Assembly: GCA_002418005.1 (NCBI GenBank)
Contig: DIDF01000030.1
Location: 34,312 to 41,618, forward strand
DNA length: 7,307 nucleotides
Source of the DNA: Lactobacillaceae bacterium UBA5807
GTDB taxonomy: Bacteria > Bacillota > Bacilli > Lactobacillales > Lactobacillaceae
Direction of reading: 5' to 3'
The position numbers were made by a program, and so were the translations under genes. The notes under the pieces were generated by a model that did not search any database, was not told the origin of the DNA, and saw only the letters and a program-made list of their open reading frames with translations. Position 1 is the first letter of the stretch. Each line of letters begins with the position of its first letter. This document shows positions 4,621-7,307 of the stretch, piece by piece.

Positions 4621-5508
4621 CTAATTTAAATTAACGTTCAAAATATCCAGGATCCTATTAAGATCTGCGAGACTCTCATAGGAAATTTCGATTTTGCCTT
4701 TACCCTTTTTCCTCATATTACTGGAAACCGAGACGGAAGTGCCAAATTTTTCTTCGAGTTGACTCTCGGCAGCTTTGGCATACGGTGATTTACGGTTTGC
4801 CCGGCGCTTTTTTTTCGCCGGTTTACTCCCGTTCATCTTTGCCGCAGCCTCTTCCAGTTGTCTGACAGTCAAGGAATCGGCAACTGCTTTTTTAGCTAAC
4901 TGAATCAAGTCCTGCTTATTGTTAACAGACAGCAGTGTTCTGGCCTGACCCATTGAAAGTTTCTTCTGATCAAGCAAATTCTTAACTTCAACCGGAAGCC
5001 CCAGCATTCGTAAGTAGTTAGCAACATATGGCCGACTTTTTCCTAATTTTTCGGCAACTTGAGCCTGGGTCAAATTCAACCTAGTCATCAAGGTATCGTA
5101 AGCTTGGGCCTCTTCAAGCGTGGTTAAATCCTCCCGCTGAAGATTTTCCAGAACTGCCACTTCCATCATTTGTTCTTCATTTACTTGACGAACAATTGCC
5201 GGAATAGTCTTTTTTTGCGCAATCTTGGATGCTCGCAAACGCCGCTCACCTGTGATTAGTTCATAGGATTTTACTTGTGGATCGGGTTGGCGAACGATAA
5301 CTGGCTGAAAAACACCAGAATTTTTAATTGAAACCGCTAAATCCTCCAGGGCCTTTTGGTCAAAATGATGACGAGGCTGGTATGGATTGGGCTTGATTTC
5401 ACCTAATTTAATGTCAATTACATCTTCTTTACTTGTATCAACAGCATTGTCTTGAAATAACGCTTCAATGCCGCGCCCAAGTCCAGTAGGTTTCTTTTTA
5501 CTTGCCAT
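4621..5508 (-). CDS. parB: Chromosome partitioning protein ParB (Spo0J), CTP-dependent DNA clamp
   Basis: ParB binds parS sites near the origin, loads as a CTP-dependent sliding clamp, recruits SMC and stimulates the ParA ATPase. The 295-residue protein has an N-terminal basic stretch with GLGRGIEALF (9-18), the ParA-interacting element. The CTP-binding N domain follows, with NPYQPR (41-46), TGERRLRAS (86-94) and ENLQREDL (121-128). The helix-turn-helix covers about 147-169 (TQAQVAEKLGKSRPYVANYL) and reads parS. A basic linker (about 228-242, rich in Lys and Arg) precedes the C-terminal dimerisation domain (about 247-295). The ATG at 5508 overlaps the end of parA by 11 nt. A strong AAGGAGGTG lies about 10 nt upstream, inside parA, so translation is probably coupled. 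No full consensus parS was found by eye in the window. The repeat array follows immediately. Confidence 0.97.
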   Translation of the reverse strand: MASKKKPTGLGRGIEALFQDNAVDTSKEDVIDIKLGEIKPNPYQPRHHFDQKALEDLAVSIKNSGVFQPVIVRQPDPQVKSYELITGERRLRASKIAQKKTIPAIVRQVNEEQMMEVAVLENLQREDLTTLEEAQAYDTLMTRLNLTQAQVAEKLGKSRPYVANYLRMLGLPVEVKNLLDQKKLSMGQARTLLSVNNKQDLIQLAKKAVADSLTVRQLEEAAAKMNGSKPAKKKRRANRKSPYAKAAESQLEEKFGTSVSVSSNMRKKGKGKIEISYESLADLNRILDILNVNLN

Positions 5509-6265
5509 TATCTGCCAACACCTCCTTTGCTAGTTCCAGATAACTTTTGGCGCCCTTTGATTTGGCATCATAATCAATGATTGGCAAACCATAGCTGGGG
5601 GCTTCGGATAACCTGACATTTCTTGGAATTACCGTCTTGTAAACTTGACCTTTAAAGAACTTTTGAACCTCTTCTTTAACCTGGACGCCCAGATTAGTTC
5701 GAGAGTCATACATTGTCAACAAGACGCCTTCAACCTTAAGATTCGGATTAAAATGCTTTTTTACTAATTGAATAGTGTTTAAAAGTTGACTTAATCCTTC
5801 TAGAGCATAATACTCGCTTTGAACCGGAATTAAAATTGAATCGCATGAAGTAAAAGCGTTGATTGTTAAAAGTCCTAATGAAGGGGGACAGTCAATCAAG
5901 ACAAAATCATACGCATCCCTAACAGAATCGATTGCCGCCTTTAACCTTGTCTCTCTGGCCATCATTGGGGTCAGTTCGATTTCAGCTCCGGACAACTGGA
6001 TGGTTGCCGGAACGATATCCAATCCTTGATGCTTAGTATGTAAAATAACCTTTTGCATCGGGACATCATTAACTAAAACGTCGTAAATATCTTTTTGAAT
6101 ATCTGATTTTGCAATTCCAACGCCGCTAGTTGCATTCCCCTGTGCATCAGCGTCGACTAACAAAACTTTTTGGCCAAGCGTTGCAAGATCTGCGCCCAAA
6201 TTCACAGCGGTAGTAGTCTTACCTACACCGCCTTTTTGATTAGCAAAAGCAATTACTTGCCCCAT
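5498..6265 (-). CDS. parA: Chromosome partitioning ATPase ParA (Soj)
   Basis: ParA is a deviant Walker ATPase that dimerises on DNA with ATP and is switched off by ParB. In Firmicutes it also influences DnaA at the origin. The 255-residue length is typical of the chromosomal Soj group, with no N-terminal DNA-binding extension. The deviant Walker A motif is KGGVGKTTT (11-19) with signature Lys11. Walker A' is LLVDADAQGNAT (35-46), and Walker B is FVLIDCPPSLG (121-131). The ILIPVQSEYYALEG segment (144-157) and the RNVRLSEAPSYG DNA-binding region (215-226) are present. The ATG at 6265 has GGAGGG 6 nt upstream. It follows rsmG after 28 nt and overlaps parB, so rsmG-parA-parB are probably one transcript. 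The noc gene often found between rsmG and soj is absent. Confidence 0.97.
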   Translation of the reverse strand: MGQVIAFANQKGGVGKTTTAVNLGADLATLGQKVLLVDADAQGNATSGVGIAKSDIQKDIYDVLVNDVPMQKVILHTKHQGLDIVPATIQLSGAEIELTPMMARETRLKAAIDSVRDAYDFVLIDCPPSLGLLTINAFTSCDSILIPVQSEYYALEGLSQLLNTIQLVKKHFNPNLKVEGVLLTMYDSRTNLGVQVKEEVQKFFKGQVYKTVIPRNVRLSEAPSYGLPIIDYDAKSKGAKSYLELAKEVLADNGK

Positions 6266-6293
6266 AAAATTCCCTCCAAATTAAATATTGATG

Positions 6294-7025
6294 CTAATTT
6301 TCACCAAGGGGTTCCCTTGCCGGCGTTCCAGCTTTTCTTGGATACTTCGATGGTGTTTTTTTAATTTTATCAATCACAATAATATGCCGTTGTTCCTTTA
6401 AAACCGGCAATTCAAAGGAATTATCCTGTGAAACCCGGCCACCTAAAACATTTAGGGCTTGTTTGGCATTTTTAATTTCGTCTTCGGCTTTGGCGGCTTT
6501 TAACGCAATCATTTTGCCGCCGACTTTAACCAATGGCAAACAAAATTCGCTTAAAACAGACAATCTGGCAACTGCTCTGGCAGTAACGACATCATATGCT
6601 TCACGGTGAGAAGAATGTTTAGCCCCAAACTCTTCGGCCCTAGAATGAAAAAGAGTAACTTCACTGAGCTGCAAATCGGCAATCAGCTGCTTTAAAAAAT
6701 GAATTCGTTTGTTAAGAGAATCGACAATCGTAATCTTCAGTTTAGGAAACATTATCTTTAAAGGAATACTGGGAAATCCAGCCCCAGCACCAACATCACA
6801 AAGACTTAAAGAATCTGTTTTCAAAGCTGAAACAAAAAATGCCGGGGTAAGGGAATCGTAAAAGTGCTTTAAAAAAACGTCGCCCCGTTTGGTAATTGTG
6901 GTTAAGTTAACATTTTGATTTGCAGCAACCAGTGTTTCGAAATAAAGATCAAACTGCATCATCTGCCGGTCAGAAATCGTTATTCCATGATCCTTTAGTG
7001 CTTGGATAAATTGTTCGTTATTCAA
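6294..7025 (-). CDS. rsmG: 16S rRNA (guanine-527-N7) methyltransferase RsmG (GidB), TTG start
   Basis: RsmG transfers a methyl group from S-adenosylmethionine to N7 of G527 (E. coli numbering) in the 530 loop of 16S rRNA; its loss gives low-level streptomycin resistance. The 243-residue protein has NLTTITKRGDVFLKHFYDSL (40-59) and the SAM motif CDVGAGAGFPSIPL (76-89). The acidic VDSLNKRIHFLKQ (101-113), VVTARAVARL (146-155) and the C-terminal KYPRKAGTPAREPL (227-240) follow. The start is TTG at 7025-7023, with AGGAG 7 nt upstream and the usual family N-terminus (MNNEQFIQALKDHGI). An ATG 33 codons further upstream would add residues unlike the family and read through the leader hairpin, so it is rejected. 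RsmG is probably the first gene of the rsmG-parA-parB transcript. Confidence 0.96.
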   Translation of the reverse strand: MNNEQFIQALKDHGITISDRQMMQFDLYFETLVAANQNVNLTTITKRGDVFLKHFYDSLTPAFFVSALKTDSLSLCDVGAGAGFPSIPLKIMFPKLKITIVDSLNKRIHFLKQLIADLQLSEVTLFHSRAEEFGAKHSSHREAYDVVTARAVARLSVLSEFCLPLVKVGGKMIALKAAKAEDEIKNAKQALNVLGGRVSQDNSFELPVLKEQRHIIVIDKIKKTPSKYPRKAGTPAREPLGEN

Positions 7026-7041
7026 ATTTTTACTCCTAAAT

Positions 7042-7061
7042 GTGAAACAGAGATGTTTCAC
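7042..7061. promoter_or_regulatory. Inverted repeat of two parS-like half-sites in the rsmG leader
   Basis: GTGAAACA (7042-7049) and TGTTTCAC (7054-7061) are perfect inverted repeats around GAGA. They are exactly the two halves of the consensus parS palindrome (TGTTTCAC then GTGAAACA), but in swapped order. On the minus strand the RNA could form an 8-bp hairpin with a 4-nt loop ending about 4 nt before the AGGAG of rsmG. It could be a ParB-related site, a translational control hairpin or chance. Confidence 0.6.
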
Positions 7062-7221
7062 GACTACATACCAGTTTAGATTAGAAAGAGTGGAAAAGCA
7101 AGAGCCATCAAGGCTTTTAAGCAATTTCTAACTTAAAGTTAATTGCCCTGACCAACTCCAAAATTTCGTTTTACTGAATAAAAACGGTTTTGTATTATCA
7201 AATTCTTTTTTCCTTTTAAAA

Positions 7222-7250
7222 ATTATACCAAAAAAGCCTTCAGAAATAAC
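7222..7250 (-). promoter_or_regulatory. Probable promoter of rsmG-parA-parB
   Basis: The minus strand has TATAAT (7227-7222) preceded by TGG, an extended -10 (TGnTATAAT). The -35 at 17 nt is poor (GTTATT, 7250-7245), which an extended -10 can compensate. The leader to the TTG start would be about 190 nt. A weaker alternative, TTGCTT-17-TAAACT, lies nearer the gene at about 7077-7105. The rest of the leader (7062-7220) shows no gene, only a 13-nt palindrome at 7129-7141. Confidence 0.55.
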
Positions 7251-7262
7251 GGAAAGTTTTTT
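7230..7262 (-). terminator. Weak candidate terminator of the gene upstream of the window
   Basis: On the minus strand CTTTC and GAAGG (one wobble) pair around a 10-nt loop. A run of six A precedes them and a run of six T follows. The stem is short. It would end transcription arriving from the right and it overlaps the rsmG promoter region. Confidence 0.25.
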
Positions 7263-7307
7263 GGGAGGGCTGATTATTTAAAAAGTTTTATTAGGGTCCG
7301 TCTTAAA

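Noticed and set aside
7026..7124. Longer rsmG reading frame with an N-terminal extension of 33 residues
   Set aside because: The extra residues do not resemble the RsmG N-terminus and would cross the leader hairpin. The TTG at 7025 has a well-spaced AGGAG.
7129..7141. 13-nt palindrome TAACTTAAAGTTA as an operator
   Set aside because: It is A/T-rich and short, single copy, and not placed over a convincing promoter, so chance is likely.
7278..7307. C-terminal codons of a gene upstream of rsmG
   Set aside because: Two minus-strand frames stay open from the right edge to nearby TAA codons, but ten codons or fewer cannot be assigned to a gene.

Overview
The window looks like chromosomal DNA from a low-GC Gram-positive, most likely a member of the Lactobacillaceae. 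The reasons are the AT-rich sequence, the strong AGGAGG-type ribosome binding sites, a short IMP dehydrogenase without CBS domains, a DUF1129 membrane protein, and the gene order rsmG - parA - parB - DUF951 - ychF - DUF1129 - guaB. All eight coding regions lie on the minus strand, so the window reads right to left. In Firmicutes the rsmG-par cluster sits beside the replication origin, so oriC is probably beyond the right edge (inference). The species cannot be named from this sequence alone.

In transcription order: a promoter near 7222 and a leader of about 190 nt carry an inverted repeat made of two parS-like half-sites. Then come rsmG (16S rRNA methyltransferase, TTG start), parA/soj and parB/spo0J, which overlap by 11 nt. 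A three-copy array of about 110-nt imperfect palindromes follows directly on the parB stop codon. After it come a promoter, the small DUF951 protein and the YchF ATPase. A second, two-copy palindrome array follows directly on the ychF stop codon, and then the DUF1129 four-helix membrane protein.

guaB (IMP dehydrogenase) appears to be a separate unit. Its 5' region (1584-1821) holds two convergent PurBox-like sites 17 nt apart over a promoter, a strong terminator-type hairpin right at the predicted transcript start, and a second promoter closer to the gene. A clear intrinsic terminator ends guaB. After it comes a 55-codon zinc-ribbon gene with a GTG start. The window begins inside another copy of the palindromic repeat, just past that gene.

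The protein genes are mostly conserved housekeeping functions: chromosome segregation, ribosome modification, translation-associated ATPase and guanine nucleotide synthesis. The unusual content lies between the genes. It consists of a family of long hairpin repeats whose arms co-vary and whose arrays start at stop codons, a layered purine-control region before guaB, and the rearranged parS-like element in the rsmG leader.
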